DNA of 34,866 nt from JAIPEI01 sp964443135 (GCA_964443135.1 CAYUBQ010000042.1:1-34866); one strand, 5' to 3'. Counted from the stretch's first letter, positions 1 through 9,220 are shown. Program-made: numbers and translations. The notes: generated from the sequence alone by a model not told the origin.

Positions 1-75
1 GTCCGTCTTCTTCGCCGCCCCGTCCCGGGCGCGCCATCCAGAGCGGGTGTCTCTCGACGGAGGGAACGGGCTCGG

Positions 76-927
76 TCAGCCGAGCCGGAGGCCGGAGAGG
101 GCTTTCAGGGCCGTCTCCCGCGCATGGCGGTACGCCGCCGGACCGGCAGCGAGCCTCCCGGGTCCCACCGGAGGCGGGTTCGTTCTCACCTCGACCACCT
201 CGATCCCCCGGGCCCGCACCAGCGCGCACTGGTGCTCATAGGCGACGTTCCGCGCGATGCTGACGCTGAGGGCGTGGATGTGCCAGGGCGTGAACCGCCT
301 CCGGAGGAATGCGTCGGCCCGCTCGGACAGGTTCCCGGAGGCCAGATAGTGGACCAGGATCCGGGCCGGCCGGATGCGTTCGGCCAGGGCCAGCACCGGG
401 GCCTTGTCCACCATGCCGCCGTCCACGCACCAACGGTCCCGGATCCGAACGGGCTTGAACAGGCCGGGAACGGCGCCCGATGCGTGAACGGCCCGGACCA
501 GGTCGCCGCGGTCGAGCACGGCCTCGGTCTGCCGGGTCAGGTCGGTCGCGGCGATGACCAGCGGCGTCGGGCAGTCCTCGATCCGTCTCGCCGGGATCCT
601 CTCGAGGAGCTCGGCGAACCCGCGTCCTCGAAGATAGCCCGTGTAGCCCCGAAACCCCCTCAGGAGGGTTCTCCAAAGGGCTCCCGGCGGGTCCGGGTCC
701 CAGAAGTCCTCCTTTTTCAAGCGGAACAAGATGTCCCGGATCTCCGCGTCCGCCATGCTGCAGGCGGCCATGGCGGCCACGATCGCCCCCGCGCTCGTGC
801 CCGCGTACCCGGCCGGCCGGAGCCCGAGCTCCCGCATGGCGGCGAGGACGCCTGCGTGGGCGTAGAATCCGAAAAAGCCGGATGAAAAGACCACGCCCGT
901 GGCGCCGGCCGGCGGGTCCGGGTTCAT
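76..927 (-). CDS. Patatin-like phospholipase
   Basis: The 283-residue product is a patatin-family serine lipase/acyl hydrolase, expected to cleave acyl esters of phospholipids or related lipids with a Ser-Asp dyad. The nucleophile elbow GTSAG is at residues 43-47 (Ser45) and the catalytic aspartate lies in DGG at 169-171. The glycine-rich oxyanion segment near residues 15-26 reads SSGFFGFYAHAG, looser than the usual GGG form. No signal peptide is visible, so it is probably cytoplasmic or peripheral. The ATG overlaps the TGA of the upstream nitroreductase (ATGA), so the two are translationally coupled, which also fixes the start. The biological substrate cannot be read from sequence. Confidence 0.9.
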   Translation of the reverse strand: MNPDPPAGATGVVFSSGFFGFYAHAGVLAAMRELGLRPAGYAGTSAGAIVAAMAACSMADAEIRDILFRLKKEDFWDPDPPGALWRTLLRGFRGYTGYLRGRGFAELLERIPARRIEDCPTPLVIAATDLTRQTEAVLDRGDLVRAVHASGAVPGLFKPVRIRDRWCVDGGMVDKAPVLALAERIRPARILVHYLASGNLSERADAFLRRRFTPWHIHALSVSIARNVAYEHQCALVRARGIEVVEVRTNPPPVGPGRLAAGPAAYRHARETALKALSGLRLG

Positions 928-1577
928 CCCTCCCTCCAGCGCACCAGCTCCTCCAGCGGCGCCCGCTCGGATCGGCACCCGTTCAGCGGGGCGTCCGGGT
1001 CGGGGTAGCCGACGGCGATGCCCAGCACGACGTTCTTCTCGTCCGGGAGGTTCAGGGTCTCCCGGATCTCGTCCTCGAACGCGGTGATGAGGCCGATGGG
1101 GCAGGTGCCCAGGCCCAGGGCGTGGGCGGCGAGCACCAGGTAGCCCACCAGGATGCCCGTGTCCGTGAGCCGCGCGCTCGAGAACACGTCGTCGATGGAG
1201 AGAATGACGGCGACGGGCGCTCCGTAGAAGTCGCACGAGCCCTCGTTGATGAAGCCGCCGAACGGGACGTCGCCCGGCAGGGCCGGCGATATGCATTGGA
1301 GCAACCCCCGCTCCCGCTCCACGTACCGTTCCGGGAGGGCCCTCTTCGCGCCCGGGGCGCAGGAGATGCTGCGCTCCCGCATGCGCTTCAGGAGCAGGCG
1401 GCTGAGCCGCTTGCGCTCCTCCCCGGTGACCACCGTGAGCTCCCAGGGTTGCAGGTTGATGGCCGAGGGGGCCTCGGCCGCCAGCGACAGGAGCTTCTCC
1501 AGCTTGTCCCGCTCCACGGGTCTCTCCAGAAAAGCGCGCGTGCTTCGACGTTCCCGGATGGTTTCGACGATGTCCAT
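924..1577 (-). CDS. Nitroreductase family FMN-dependent oxidoreductase
   Basis: This 217-residue protein belongs to the nitroreductase/NADH oxidase fold, FMN enzymes that reduce nitro groups, quinones or similar acceptors with NAD(P)H. The family FMN-phosphate motif RRSTR is at residues 10-14, followed by the APSAINLQPWE segment and a C-terminal GLGTCPIG region typical of the fold. The start at 1577 is chosen because AGGGAG sits 6 nt upstream; an in-frame ATG 12 codons further upstream lacks this support and adds an atypical N terminus. It is the first gene of a two-gene minus-strand unit with the patatin gene, and is divergent from the PhzF gene. The substrate is unknown. Confidence 0.9.
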   Translation of the reverse strand: MDIVETIRERRSTRAFLERPVERDKLEKLLSLAAEAPSAINLQPWELTVVTGEERKRLSRLLLKRMRERSISCAPGAKRALPERYVERERGLLQCISPALPGDVPFGGFINEGSCDFYGAPVAVILSIDDVFSSARLTDTGILVGYLVLAAHALGLGTCPIGLITAFEDEIRETLNLPDEKNVVLGIAVGYPDPDAPLNGCRSERAPLEELVRWREG

Positions 1578-1656
1578 TTGTGTCTCCCTGGCTGGGGTGC
1601 ACGAGAGCCCCATTCTAGACGGAACCCCGGGCCCGGATCAAGAAGCCCTTCTTCTG

Positions 1657-1685
1657 TTGCCAGGGTGCGTTTCACGCGTTATGAA
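1657..1685 (+). promoter_or_regulatory. Sigma-70-type promoter for the PhzF gene
   Basis: TTGCCA (1657-1662, 5 of 6 matches to the -35 consensus) and TATGAA (1680-1685, 4 of 6) are separated by exactly 17 nt. Transcription would start near 1692, about 45 nt upstream of the PhzF start codon. Confidence 0.5.
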
Positions 1686-1735
1686 CAGGGGGGTCCCCCG
1701 TCCCGGTCAGGGGAAGCATGCGAAAGGAGGAACTC

Positions 1736-2524
1736 ATGAGAATTCCGATCTACCAGGTGGACGCCTTCACCCGGGAGCCCTTCCGCGGAAACCCGGCAGC
1801 CGTCTGCCCGCTCGAGCGGTGGCTCGACGACGAGACGCTCCAGGCGGTGGCCGCCGAGAACAACCTGTCCGAGACCGCCTTTTTCGTCGGGGAGCGGGGG
1901 CGGTACGACCTTCGGTGGTTCACGCCCGGCCTGGAGGTGGACCTCTGCGGGCATGCCACCCTGGCGTCGGCCCACATCCTGTTCGGCGTCCTGGAGCCCG
2001 ACCTCGAGGAGGTGGTCTTCTCCACCCGGAGCGGTCCCCTGACCGTCCGGCGGCGGGATGATCGTCTGGCCATGGACTTTCCGTCACGTCCAGGAACGCC
2101 CCAGCCGGCCTCCCGGGACCTGATCGAGGGCCTGGGGGTCGAGCCCGAAGCGGTGCTCCTGGCCAGAGACACCATGGCGGTGCTTCGCACGGAGGAGGAG
2201 GTCCGCGGGCTGAATCCCGTCATGGACGCGCTCTCGCGCGTGGAGAGCCTCGGCATCATCGCCACCGCCCCGGGAAGAGAGGCGGACTTCGTGTCCCGGT
2301 TCTTCGCACCCCGGGCCGGGGTCCCGGAGGACCCGGTCACCGGGTCCGCCCACTGCACCCTGATCCCCTACTGGGCCGAGAGGCTGGGAAAGGCGAGCCT
2401 CCGGGCCTTCCAGGTGTCGCGCCGGGGCGGGGAGCTGTTCTGCGAGCAGCGGGGGGATCGGGTGGCGATCGCCGGGCACGCCGTCACCTGCCTGGAGGGC
2501 AGGCTGATCCTGCCGTCGGGCTGA
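1736..2524 (+). CDS. PhzF family isomerase/epimerase-like protein
   Basis: The 262-residue protein matches the PhzF family (diaminopimelate-epimerase fold), which includes phenazine biosynthesis isomerase PhzF and many members of unknown substrate. The conserved N terminus IYQVDAFT..PFRGNPAAV is present, the catalytic glutamate lies in NNLSETAFF (Glu46), and the conserved RWFTP..EVDLCGHATLA and EDPVTGSAHC blocks are intact. The start at 1736 is supported by AAAGGAGG 5 nt upstream; an in-frame ATG at 1718 sits upstream of that ribosome site. No phenazine genes are nearby, so a phenazine role is not indicated. It is a single-gene unit. Confidence 0.92.
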   Translation: MRIPIYQVDAFTREPFRGNPAAVCPLERWLDDETLQAVAAENNLSETAFFVGERGRYDLRWFTPGLEVDLCGHATLASAHILFGVLEPDLEEVVFSTRSGPLTVRRRDDRLAMDFPSRPGTPQPASRDLIEGLGVEPEAVLLARDTMAVLRTEEEVRGLNPVMDALSRVESLGIIATAPGREADFVSRFFAPRAGVPEDPVTGSAHCTLIPYWAERLGKASLRAFQVSRRGGELFCEQRGDRVAIAGHAVTCLEGRLILPSG

Positions 2525-2691
2525 ACCCCGAATCGGACCCGGCCGGAAACGGTTTTCCCGGAAAATACTCTATAAACTACACCCGCGAGGCTTTTTCCGG
2601 CCGCCGTGCCCCGGGCGAGGAAAGCGTTGCAGCCTCGGCCGTCCGGATCGAATCGGGCATTCCGGGAAACGGGTGCCCTTTCAAAAGGGGG

Positions 2692-2720
2692 TTGACAGGC
2701 GAACGTTTGTTTCATACAAA
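2692..2720 (+). promoter_or_regulatory. Promoter of the efflux operon
   Basis: A perfect -35 TTGACA (2692-2697) is followed after 17 nt by TACAAA (2715-2720, 4 of 6). It lies 25 nt upstream of the tetR start codon and would drive tetR and the three pump genes. The -10 element lies inside the palindromic operator. Confidence 0.7.
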
Positions 2721-2724
2721 CGTT
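2702..2724 (+). promoter_or_regulatory. Putative TetR operator (inverted repeat)
   Basis: Perfect 9-bp arms AACGTTTGT (2702-2710) and ACAAACGTT (2716-2724) flank a 5-nt spacer. The right arm is also part of a perfect 10-bp palindrome CAAACGTTTG at 2717-2726. The repeat covers the spacer and -10 of the tetR promoter, so a bound TetR dimer would block RNA polymerase. Assigning the adjacent TetR protein as its ligand is inference from position. Confidence 0.7.
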
Positions 2725-2744
2725 TGAAACAATCAGGAGGCCCC

Positions 2745-3410
2745 ATGAAAACGAGCGAGGCACCGGTGGTGACGCGGGCGCGGATCCTGGTCGAGGCCGA
2801 GACCCTGTTCGCGGAGAAGGGATACGAGGCGGTGAGCATTCGGGAGATCACCGGGGCGGCGGAGTGCAACCTGGCCGCGGTGAACTACCACTTCGGCACC
2901 AAGCAGAACCTCTACCTGGAGGTGTTCCGGGAGTGCTGGGTGCCGCGGGCCCGAAGGATCCACCAGGCGTTCTACCAGGCCCTGGGCGAGCAGGACGCCC
3001 CGACACCGGAGTCGGTCATCGAGGCGCTGGCCCGGGCCTTCCTGGAGGGCCCCCTGTCGGAGGAGGAGCGGGCCCGGCACCACCAGCTCATGGCCCGGGA
3101 GATGGCCAAGCCCACCGAGGCCTTCGACCTCCTGGCCCGGGAGATGATGGCGCCTTTCATCACCGAGGTGGCAGGGCTCCTGCGGGAGGCCGATCCGGAC
3201 CGCCCGCTGGAGGAGGAGGACCTGCTCCTGGCCATCCTGAGTCTGCTGGCCTCGGTGCTCTACTTCAACTTCGCCCGCACCGCGGTGACCCGCATCACGG
3301 GCCGCTCCTACGACCGGGCCTTCAGGAGCCGCCTGATTCGCCACATCACCCGGCACGCCATGGGGGGGATGCGGGCCGAGAAGCAGGCCGGTGAGAGGTG
3401 GGCGACGTGA
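2745..3410 (+). CDS. TetR/AcrR family repressor of the efflux operon (CecR/CerR-like)
   Basis: The 221-residue protein has a TetR N-terminal helix-turn-helix at about residues 11-57, with the typical core ETLFAEKGYEAVSIREIT followed by AAVNYHFGTKQNLY. The C-terminal ligand-binding half (LMAREMAKPTEAFDLL and the late helices) resembles the DUF1956 type found in E. coli CecR (YbiH), which controls an exporter. The ATG at 2745 has AGGAGG 4 nt upstream; the longer in-frame version would begin upstream of the promoter. It is the first gene of the pump operon, its stop overlaps the next start (GTGA), and the inverted repeat in its own promoter suggests autoregulation. The inducer is unknown. Confidence 0.9.
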   Translation: MKTSEAPVVTRARILVEAETLFAEKGYEAVSIREITGAAECNLAAVNYHFGTKQNLYLEVFRECWVPRARRIHQAFYQALGEQDAPTPESVIEALARAFLEGPLSEEERARHHQLMAREMAKPTEAFDLLAREMMAPFITEVAGLLREADPDRPLEEEDLLLAILSLLASVLYFNFARTAVTRITGRSYDRAFRSRLIRHITRHAMGGMRAEKQAGERWAT

Positions 3411-4879
3411 TCCCGGGAGGACGCACATCCCTTGCGTTCCTGGTCCTCTGCCTCGCCGGGGCGACCGGCTGCACGAGCCTGGGCCCTGACTATCAGCGGC
3501 CCGCGCTGGAGACCGCCGTCCCCCGGACCTGGCTTCAGGACCGGGGGGGACCCGGCGGGCGGGACGTGGAAGAGCGCTGGTGGGAGGCCTTCGGCCGGCC
3601 GGAGCTCGACCGCCTGGTGGAGGACGTCCTGGACCGCAACCTGGACATTCGGGAGTCGGCCGCGCGGGTCCTGGAGGTTCGGGCGCAACTGAGCTCGAGC
3701 CGGGCGGATCGATTTCCGAGGATCGACCTGGAGGCCGGGGCCCGGCGGCAGCGGCAGACCGTGACCACCACGATTCCCACCCTCCAGGGCCCGCTCCAGG
3801 AGGAGCGGCGCACCACCATCGATTCGCACAACCTGTCCCTGCCGGCGTCGTTCGAGCTGGATCTGTGGGGCCGACTGGCACACGCGGAAAAGGCGGCCCG
3901 CCAGGACCTGCTTCAGGCCGAGGAGAACCGGCGGACCGTGGTCCAGAGCGTGGTGGCCGAGGCCGTGAGCCTCTACCTCCAGGCGGAGGCCCTCAACCGC
4001 AGGCTGCACATCACCCGGCAGAGGATCGAGAACTACGATCAGAGCCTCGCCCTGGTGGAGCGCCGCTACGAGCACGGACTCACCTCCATCCTGGACGTGC
4101 GCCAGGCGCGCAGGGCTTTGGCCCGGGCCCAGGCCCTGCTCCCCCCGATCCGCCAGGACCTGGGCAGGACGCGGCACGCCCTGTCCGTGCTGGCCGGGCG
4201 CTATCCCGAGGCCGGCGACCCCGGCGCGCCCTCGGTGGCCGCGTTCCGGCGGATGGCGCCCGTGCCCCCCGGCGTCCCCTCGGACCTCCTCGAGCGCAGG
4301 CCGGACATCCGGGCGGCCGAGGCGTCCCTGAGGGCCTTGAACGCCCGTGTCGGGCAGGCCGTGGCGAGCCGGTTCCCCAGGATCAGCCTGACCGGCAGCT
4401 TCGGCTACTCCAGCGAGACTCTGGGCCGGATGCTGGAGCCGGAGAGCGAGCTCTGGAGCATCGCCATGGGCGTGGCGTATCCCCTGTTCGACGCGGGCCG
4501 GCTGAAGGCCTCCCAGCGGGCGGCGGAAGCCCGCTACCGCCGGGGAGCGGCCGCCTATGCCCGGACCGTGCTCCAGGCCTTTGCCGAGGTGGAGGACGCC
4601 CTGCTGACCCGGGAGGAGCAGATCGAGCGACGGGAGCGGGTCCTCGAGTTCCTGGAGGAGGCCCGGATCACCCAGGAGGTGGCCGAGTCCCGTTACGGGC
4701 GCGGCCTGGTGGACTACCTGAACGTCCTGGAGGCCGTCCAGACCCGGTACCAGGCCGAGGAAGAGGAGGTCCTCGTGGACCTCGCCATTGCCACGAACCG
4801 CGTGGCCCTCCACAGGGCCCTGGGCGGGGGGTGGCCTTCGAACCCGGCGGAGGCGGCTCAGAAGACGAGCTCGAGGTGA
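3407..4879 (+). CDS. Outer-membrane efflux lipoprotein (NodT/OprM-type TolC-like factor)
   Basis: This is the outer-membrane channel of a tripartite pump. A lipoprotein signal ends in AGATGC (Cys22 from this start; the -3 position is Ala rather than Leu) and is followed by the family signature LGPDYQRP. Two OEP repeats follow, with long coiled-coil helices (AEAVSLYLQAEALNRRL; EVEDALLTREEQIERRE) and the typical LERRPDIRAAE and YPLFDAGR motifs. The GTG at 3407 overlaps the tetR stop and has GAGAGG 8 nt upstream; GTG 3398 is the alternative, giving three more residues. Length (about 490 residues) is normal. The adaptor gene starts 7 nt after its stop. Confidence 0.93.
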   Translation: MIPGGRTSLAFLVLCLAGATGCTSLGPDYQRPALETAVPRTWLQDRGGPGGRDVEERWWEAFGRPELDRLVEDVLDRNLDIRESAARVLEVRAQLSSSRADRFPRIDLEAGARRQRQTVTTTIPTLQGPLQEERRTTIDSHNLSLPASFELDLWGRLAHAEKAARQDLLQAEENRRTVVQSVVAEAVSLYLQAEALNRRLHITRQRIENYDQSLALVERRYEHGLTSILDVRQARRALARAQALLPPIRQDLGRTRHALSVLAGRYPEAGDPGAPSVAAFRRMAPVPPGVPSDLLERRPDIRAAEASLRALNARVGQAVASRFPRISLTGSFGYSSETLGRMLEPESELWSIAMGVAYPLFDAGRLKASQRAAEARYRRGAAAYARTVLQAFAEVEDALLTREEQIERRERVLEFLEEARITQEVAESRYGRGLVDYLNVLEAVQTRYQAEEEEVLVDLAIATNRVALHRALGGGWPSNPAEAAQKTSSR

Positions 4880-4886
4880 CAAGGTC

Positions 4887-6068
4887 ATGAGTTCAGCGAA
4901 AAGGCGTGCGGCCCACGTCCTGCTCACCGTGATGGCGGTGGCGGCCGGGGTGCTCGGTTTCAAGGCCCTCAGCGAGACCCGGCAGGATCTGAAACGACAG
5001 AAGCCCGAGGCGGTCCTTCCCGGGGTCCGGGTGGTTCCGGCCTCGGCTGCGGCGGGACCGGTGGTGATTCGGGGCGAAGGCAGCGTGGCTCCCCTTCGGG
5101 AGGTGAACCTGGTTCCCCAGGTGGGGGGCGAGGTGGTCCACGTGTCGCCTTCCCTGGTGAACGGGGGGGCGTTCGACAGCGGAGAGCTCCTGGTGCGCAT
5201 CGACCCGGAGGACTACCGCCTCGCGGTCACCCTGGCCCGGGCCAAGGTGGAGGACGCGGAGAGCAAGCTGCAGACCCTCCAGGCCGAGTCGGCGGCGGCC
5301 CTCGAGGAGTGGCGGTTTCACCGCCGTGACAAGGGTTCGGACGGCGAGCCTCCTCCGCTCCTGGTCAAGGAACCCCAGCTCCAGGCCGCCAAGGCCCAGC
5401 TCGCAGCGCAGAGGGCGGAGCTTCGCAGGGCCGAGCTGAGCCTGGAGCGGACCGGGATCCACGCGCCCTTCAACGGCCGTGTGAGCAACGAGAGCGTGGA
5501 CAAGGGGCAGGTGGTCACCGCCGGGCAGAGCCTGGCCGCCCTCTACGGCACGGACGCCGCCGAGGTGGTGGTGCCGCTCCAGCCCGAGGATCTGGCCTGG
5601 TTCGACATCCCCGGGTTCACCAGCGGTGAGGGGCCCGGGGCCGAGGCGGTGGTCCGCGGCCGCATCGCCGGCGAGGAGCGCACCTGGAGGGGGAGGGTGC
5701 TGCGCAGCGAGGGACGCCTGGACGAGAAGACCCGCATGTTGGGCGTGGTGGTGGGTGTGGACGATCCCTACGGCACGAGGCCGCCCCTGGCGGTCGGCCT
5801 GTTCGTCCGGGTGGAGATCCTGGGAAAGCCGCTGGCCGGCGCCGCGCGCATCCCCAGGGCCGCCCTCCGCCAGGGGGACGTGGCCTGGGTGGTGGAGGAC
5901 GGACGGCTTCGGTTCCGTCCCGTGACCGTGGCGAGGACCCAGGGTGACGAGGCCCTCGTGACCTCGGGGCTGGAGGAAGGGGACCTCGTGGCGGTGAGCC
6001 GGCTGGACGAAGCCACCGACGGCATGGCCGTGCGTGTGGTCCTGGAGCGCCGGGAGGGAACGTCATGA
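4887..6068 (+). CDS. RND pump periplasmic adaptor (membrane fusion protein)
   Basis: The 393-residue protein links the inner-membrane RND pump to the outer-membrane channel. It has an N-terminal membrane anchor (about residues 7-24), a lipoyl half-motif (PQVGGEVVHVSPSLVNGG), a coiled-coil hairpin around residues 110-190 (RAKVEDAESKLQTLQAE; KAQLAAQRAELRRAEL), and the second lipoyl half (THE block RTGIHAPFNGRV). The beta-barrel and membrane-proximal domains follow (GLFVRVEI, RIPRAALRQGDVAWVV). The start is 7 nt after the outer-membrane gene with a GAGGTGACAAGG ribosome site. Its TGA overlaps the RND ATG, so stoichiometric expression is expected. Confidence 0.93.
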   Translation: MSSAKRRAAHVLLTVMAVAAGVLGFKALSETRQDLKRQKPEAVLPGVRVVPASAAAGPVVIRGEGSVAPLREVNLVPQVGGEVVHVSPSLVNGGAFDSGELLVRIDPEDYRLAVTLARAKVEDAESKLQTLQAESAAALEEWRFHRRDKGSDGEPPPLLVKEPQLQAAKAQLAAQRAELRRAELSLERTGIHAPFNGRVSNESVDKGQVVTAGQSLAALYGTDAAEVVVPLQPEDLAWFDIPGFTSGEGPGAEAVVRGRIAGEERTWRGRVLRSEGRLDEKTRMLGVVVGVDDPYGTRPPLAVGLFVRVEILGKPLAGAARIPRAALRQGDVAWVVEDGRLRFRPVTVARTQGDEALVTSGLEEGDLVAVSRLDEATDGMAVRVVLERREGTS

Positions 6069-9000
6069 AGGGCATGGTGGCCTGGTTCGCAGAGAACCAC
6101 GTTGCGGCCAACCTGCTCATGATGTTTCTCCTGCTCGCGGGCGCGGTGACGGCCTTCACCATGAAGATCGAGGTGTTCCCCGAGACCTCGCTGGACCGCA
6201 TTCAGATCACCACGCTCTACCAGGGGGCCTCACCGTCCGAGGTGGAGGAGGGCGTGGTCCGCCTCATCGAGGAGAAGGTGGCCGGCCTCGCCGGGATCAA
6301 GCGGATCGACTCCACGGCGCGGGAAGGGTTCGGTTCGGTCACCGTCGAGGTGATGAAGGACTGGGACCTCCAGCAGCTGCTGGACGAGGTCAAGGCCGAG
6401 GTGGACCGCATCACCACCCTGCCGGAGGAGGCCGAGCAGCCCGTGGTGCGGGAGGTCACCCGGAGGACCCAGGTGATCAGCCTCGCCGTGTACGGCGACG
6501 CCGGCGAGGCCGCGCTCAAGCATCTGGCCGAGCGGGTCAAGGACGACATCACCAACCTGGAGGGGATCACCCTGGCGGAGATCTCGGGCACGCGCGAGCC
6601 GGAGATCCACGTGGAGATCTCCGAGGAGACCCTCCGCCGGTACGGCCTGACCCTGGGCAGGGTGGCCCGGGCCGTTCAGCGCGGCAGCCTGGACCTCCCC
6701 GCCGGAAGCGTCAAGACCGACGCCGGGGAGATCCTGATCCGCACCAAGGGCAGGCGCTACCACGCCGCCGACTACCGGGACGTTCCGGTCATCACGCGGC
6801 CCGACGGAACCGTGGTGACCCTGGGCGGCATCGCCCGGCTGTGGGACGGTTTCGAGGACGTGGACATCCGGGCCCGGTTCCAGGGCAAGCCCGCGGCCAT
6901 CGTCCAGATCTACCGGGTGGCCGACCAGAACGCCCTCGAGGTGGCGGGCACGGTCGAGCGGTACGTGGAGGAGTTCCGCGACTCGCTGCCGGCCGGGGTT
7001 TCCATGAGCTTGTACCAGGACCGCTCCGAGATCCTTCGGAGCCGCCTCAACCTCCTGCTCGAGAACATGGCCCTGGGGCTCATCCTGGTGAGCATCCTCC
7101 TGGGCCTGTTCCTGGACGTGCGACTGGCCTTCTGGGTGACCCTGGGCATCCCCATCTCCTTTGCCGCGGGCCTCTGGATGCTCCCCCATCTCGACGTCTC
7201 CATCAACATGATCTCGCTCTTCGCTTTCATCATGGTCCTGGGCATCGTGGTGGACGATGCCATCATCGTGGGGGAGAACGTCTTCAGCAAGCAGGAGGCG
7301 GGGTATGGGTCCATGCCCGCGGCCGTGGAGGGCGCCGTGGAGGTGGGCCGGCCCGTGGTCTTCGCCGTGCTCACCACCGTGGTGGCCTTCTTCCCCCTCC
7401 TCCTCGGCTCGGGCATGATGGGGAAGATCATGCGGAACATCCCCGTCGTGATCATCCTGGTGCTCATGGGATCCCTGGTGGAGTCGCTCCTGATCCTGCC
7501 CGCCCACCTGGAGCGGAGCCGCCGCAGGCGCGTGATTCGGGGAAGGCCGGAGAAGAAGGAAAAGGCGGTCTCCAGGGCCCTCAAGTGGGTCATCCGCGGC
7601 CCGTACGACCGGCTGGTCACCCTGTGTGTGCGATGGCGCTACGCGGTCTTCGGGGTGGGGATCGCCCTGCTCCTTCTCACGGCCGGGGTGTGGAAGGCGG
7701 GCTGGGTCAAGTTCACCTTCTTCCCCAAGCTGGAGAGCGACACCCTGATCGCCTCCCTGACCATGCCGGTGGGCACCCCCCTGGAGCGCACCCTGGAGGT
7801 GGTGAACCGCATGGAGCGCTCGGCGCGGGAGGCCCTGGGCGAGGCCGAACGGGGAAGGCCGGAGGGGGCGCCGCCCCTCTTCGAGTACAGCGCCGCCCAG
7901 GTGGGGCGCCACCTGGCCGGAGGGGGGCCCCACGGGGGATCCGCCGACACGGGCGGCCACCTGGCCCAGGTGTACGTGCAGCTCCTGGACGGCGAGAAGC
8001 GCGGCATGCGGGCCTCGGAGCTGGCACGGTTGTGGCGGCAAAAGCTGGGTCCGGTGCCGGACGCGGAGTCCGTCACCTTCGACAGCGCGCTCTTCAGGGC
8101 GGGAAATCCGGTGGAGGTGCATCTCTCCATGGACGACCAGGAGAAGCTCCTCGAGTCCGCCGAGACGCTCAAGGAGGAGCTGAGGCGCTACCCCGGGGTG
8201 TTCGACGTGGCCGACAGCTTTCTCCCCGGAAAGATGGAGATGCAGCTGGCCCTGAAGCCGGCCGCCCGAAGCCTCGGCCTCACCCTGGAGGATCTGGCCA
8301 GCCAGGTGCGCCATGCCTTTTACGGGGCGGAGGCGCTTCGATTCCAGCGGGACCAGGACGAGGTCAAGGTCCTGGTGCGCTACCCGGAGGAGGAGCGGCG
8401 CTCGCTGGGCACCGTGGAGGAGATGCGGATCCGGACGCCCGAAGGCTCCGAGGTGCCGTTCGAGCAGGTGGCCGAACGACGCATGGAGCAGGGCTACTCC
8501 ACCATCGAGCGGGCGCAGAGGCGCCGGGTCATCAAGGTGACGGCGGACGTGGACGAGACCGAGGCCAACGCGAACGAGGTGCGCCGGGATTTGACCGCGC
8601 GGGTCATCCCCGACCTGGAGGCCCAGTACCCCGGCCTTCGCACCGCCATGGAGGGGGAGGGAAAAGAGCAGCAGGAGAGCCTGTCCGACGTGTTTCAGGG
8701 GCTGGCGATCGCCCTCTTCGGGATCTACGCCCTCCTGGCCATCCCGTTCCGGTCCTTCTCCCAGCCCTTCGTGGTCATGGCGGCCATCCCCTTCGGCGTG
8801 GTGGGGGCCGTGCTGGGCCACCTGCTCATGGGCGTGAACCTGAGCCTCCTGAGCCTGTTCGGCATGGTGGGCCTGACCGGCGTGGTGGTCAACGACTCCC
8901 TGGTGCTCATCCACGCGACGAACCGGCTCCGCGAGGGCGGCAAGGGGGCCGCGGAGGCGATCATCCTCGGGGGGAGGATGCGGTTCCGGGCCATCCTGCT

Positions 9001-9220
9001 GACCTCTCTCACCACCTTCGCGGGGCTCACGCCCATGATCCTGGAGAAGAGCCTTCAGGCCAGGTTCCTGATCCCCATGGCGGTCAGCCTGGGGTTCGGG
9101 GTGCTCTTCGCCACCGGGATCACCCTGCTGCTCGTGCCCTGCGGCTACATGGTCCTCGATGACCTGCAGCGGGCCTTCGGAGCGGACACGGCGCCGGCCG
9201 TGGAGACCGAGGGGGGGTAA
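6065..9220 (+). CDS. RND family inner-membrane efflux pump (AcrB/MexB-like)
   Basis: The 1051-residue protein is a full-length resistance-nodulation-division proton antiporter. It starts with a membrane helix (VAANLLMMFLLLAGAVTAF), has two large periplasmic loops, and ends with a second helix bundle. The conserved helix-4 motif GIVVDDAIIVGENVF carries the paired aspartates (Asp397/Asp398) expected for proton relay. The repeated C-terminal half contains FGMVGLTGVVVNDSLVLI. The periplasmic head has the usual QDRSEILRSRLNLLLENM entry into helix 2. Asp pairs indicate a drug/lipid-type exporter rather than a heavy-metal type, but the substrate is not readable. ATG 6065 overlaps the adaptor stop. 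Confidence 0.95.
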   Translation: MKGMVAWFAENHVAANLLMMFLLLAGAVTAFTMKIEVFPETSLDRIQITTLYQGASPSEVEEGVVRLIEEKVAGLAGIKRIDSTAREGFGSVTVEVMKDWDLQQLLDEVKAEVDRITTLPEEAEQPVVREVTRRTQVISLAVYGDAGEAALKHLAERVKDDITNLEGITLAEISGTREPEIHVEISEETLRRYGLTLGRVARAVQRGSLDLPAGSVKTDAGEILIRTKGRRYHAADYRDVPVITRPDGTVVTLGGIARLWDGFEDVDIRARFQGKPAAIVQIYRVADQNALEVAGTVERYVEEFRDSLPAGVSMSLYQDRSEILRSRLNLLLENMALGLILVSILLGLFLDVRLAFWVTLGIPISFAAGLWMLPHLDVSINMISLFAFIMVLGIVVDDAIIVGENVFSKQEAGYGSMPAAVEGAVEVGRPVVFAVLTTVVAFFPLLLGSGMMGKIMRNIPVVIILVLMGSLVESLLILPAHLERSRRRRVIRGRPEKKEKAVSRALKWVIRGPYDRLVTLCVRWRYAVFGVGIALLLLTAGVWKAGWVKFTFFPKLESDTLIASLTMPVGTPLERTLEVVNRMERSAREALGEAERGRPEGAPPLFEYSAAQVGRHLAGGGPHGGSADTGGHLAQVYVQLLDGEKRGMRASELARLWRQKLGPVPDAESVTFDSALFRAGNPVEVHLSMDDQEKLLESAETLKEELRRYPGVFDVADSFLPGKMEMQLALKPAARSLGLTLEDLASQVRHAFYGAEALRFQRDQDEVKVLVRYPEEERRSLGTVEEMRIRTPEGSEVPFEQVAERRMEQGYSTIERAQRRRVIKVTADVDETEANANEVRRDLTARVIPDLEAQYPGLRTAMEGEGKEQQESLSDVFQGLAIALFGIYALLAIPFRSFSQPFVVMAAIPFGVVGAVLGHLLMGVNLSLLSLFGMVGLTGVVVNDSLVLIHATNRLREGGKGAAEAIILGGRMRFRAILLTSLTTFAGLTPMILEKSLQARFLIPMAVSLGFGVLFATGITLLLVPCGYMVLDDLQRAFGADTAPAVETEGG

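Noticed and set aside
1..75. Start of another minus-strand gene at the left edge (ATG at 37).
   Set aside because: Only 12 codons are inside the window and no ribosome site precedes the ATG, so it cannot be supported.
978..1602. N-terminal extension of the patatin frame through the nitroreductase region.
   Set aside because: The extension is Arg/Pro/Gly-rich and overlaps a clear nitroreductase gene in another frame; the ATGA junction at 924-927 marks the true patatin start.
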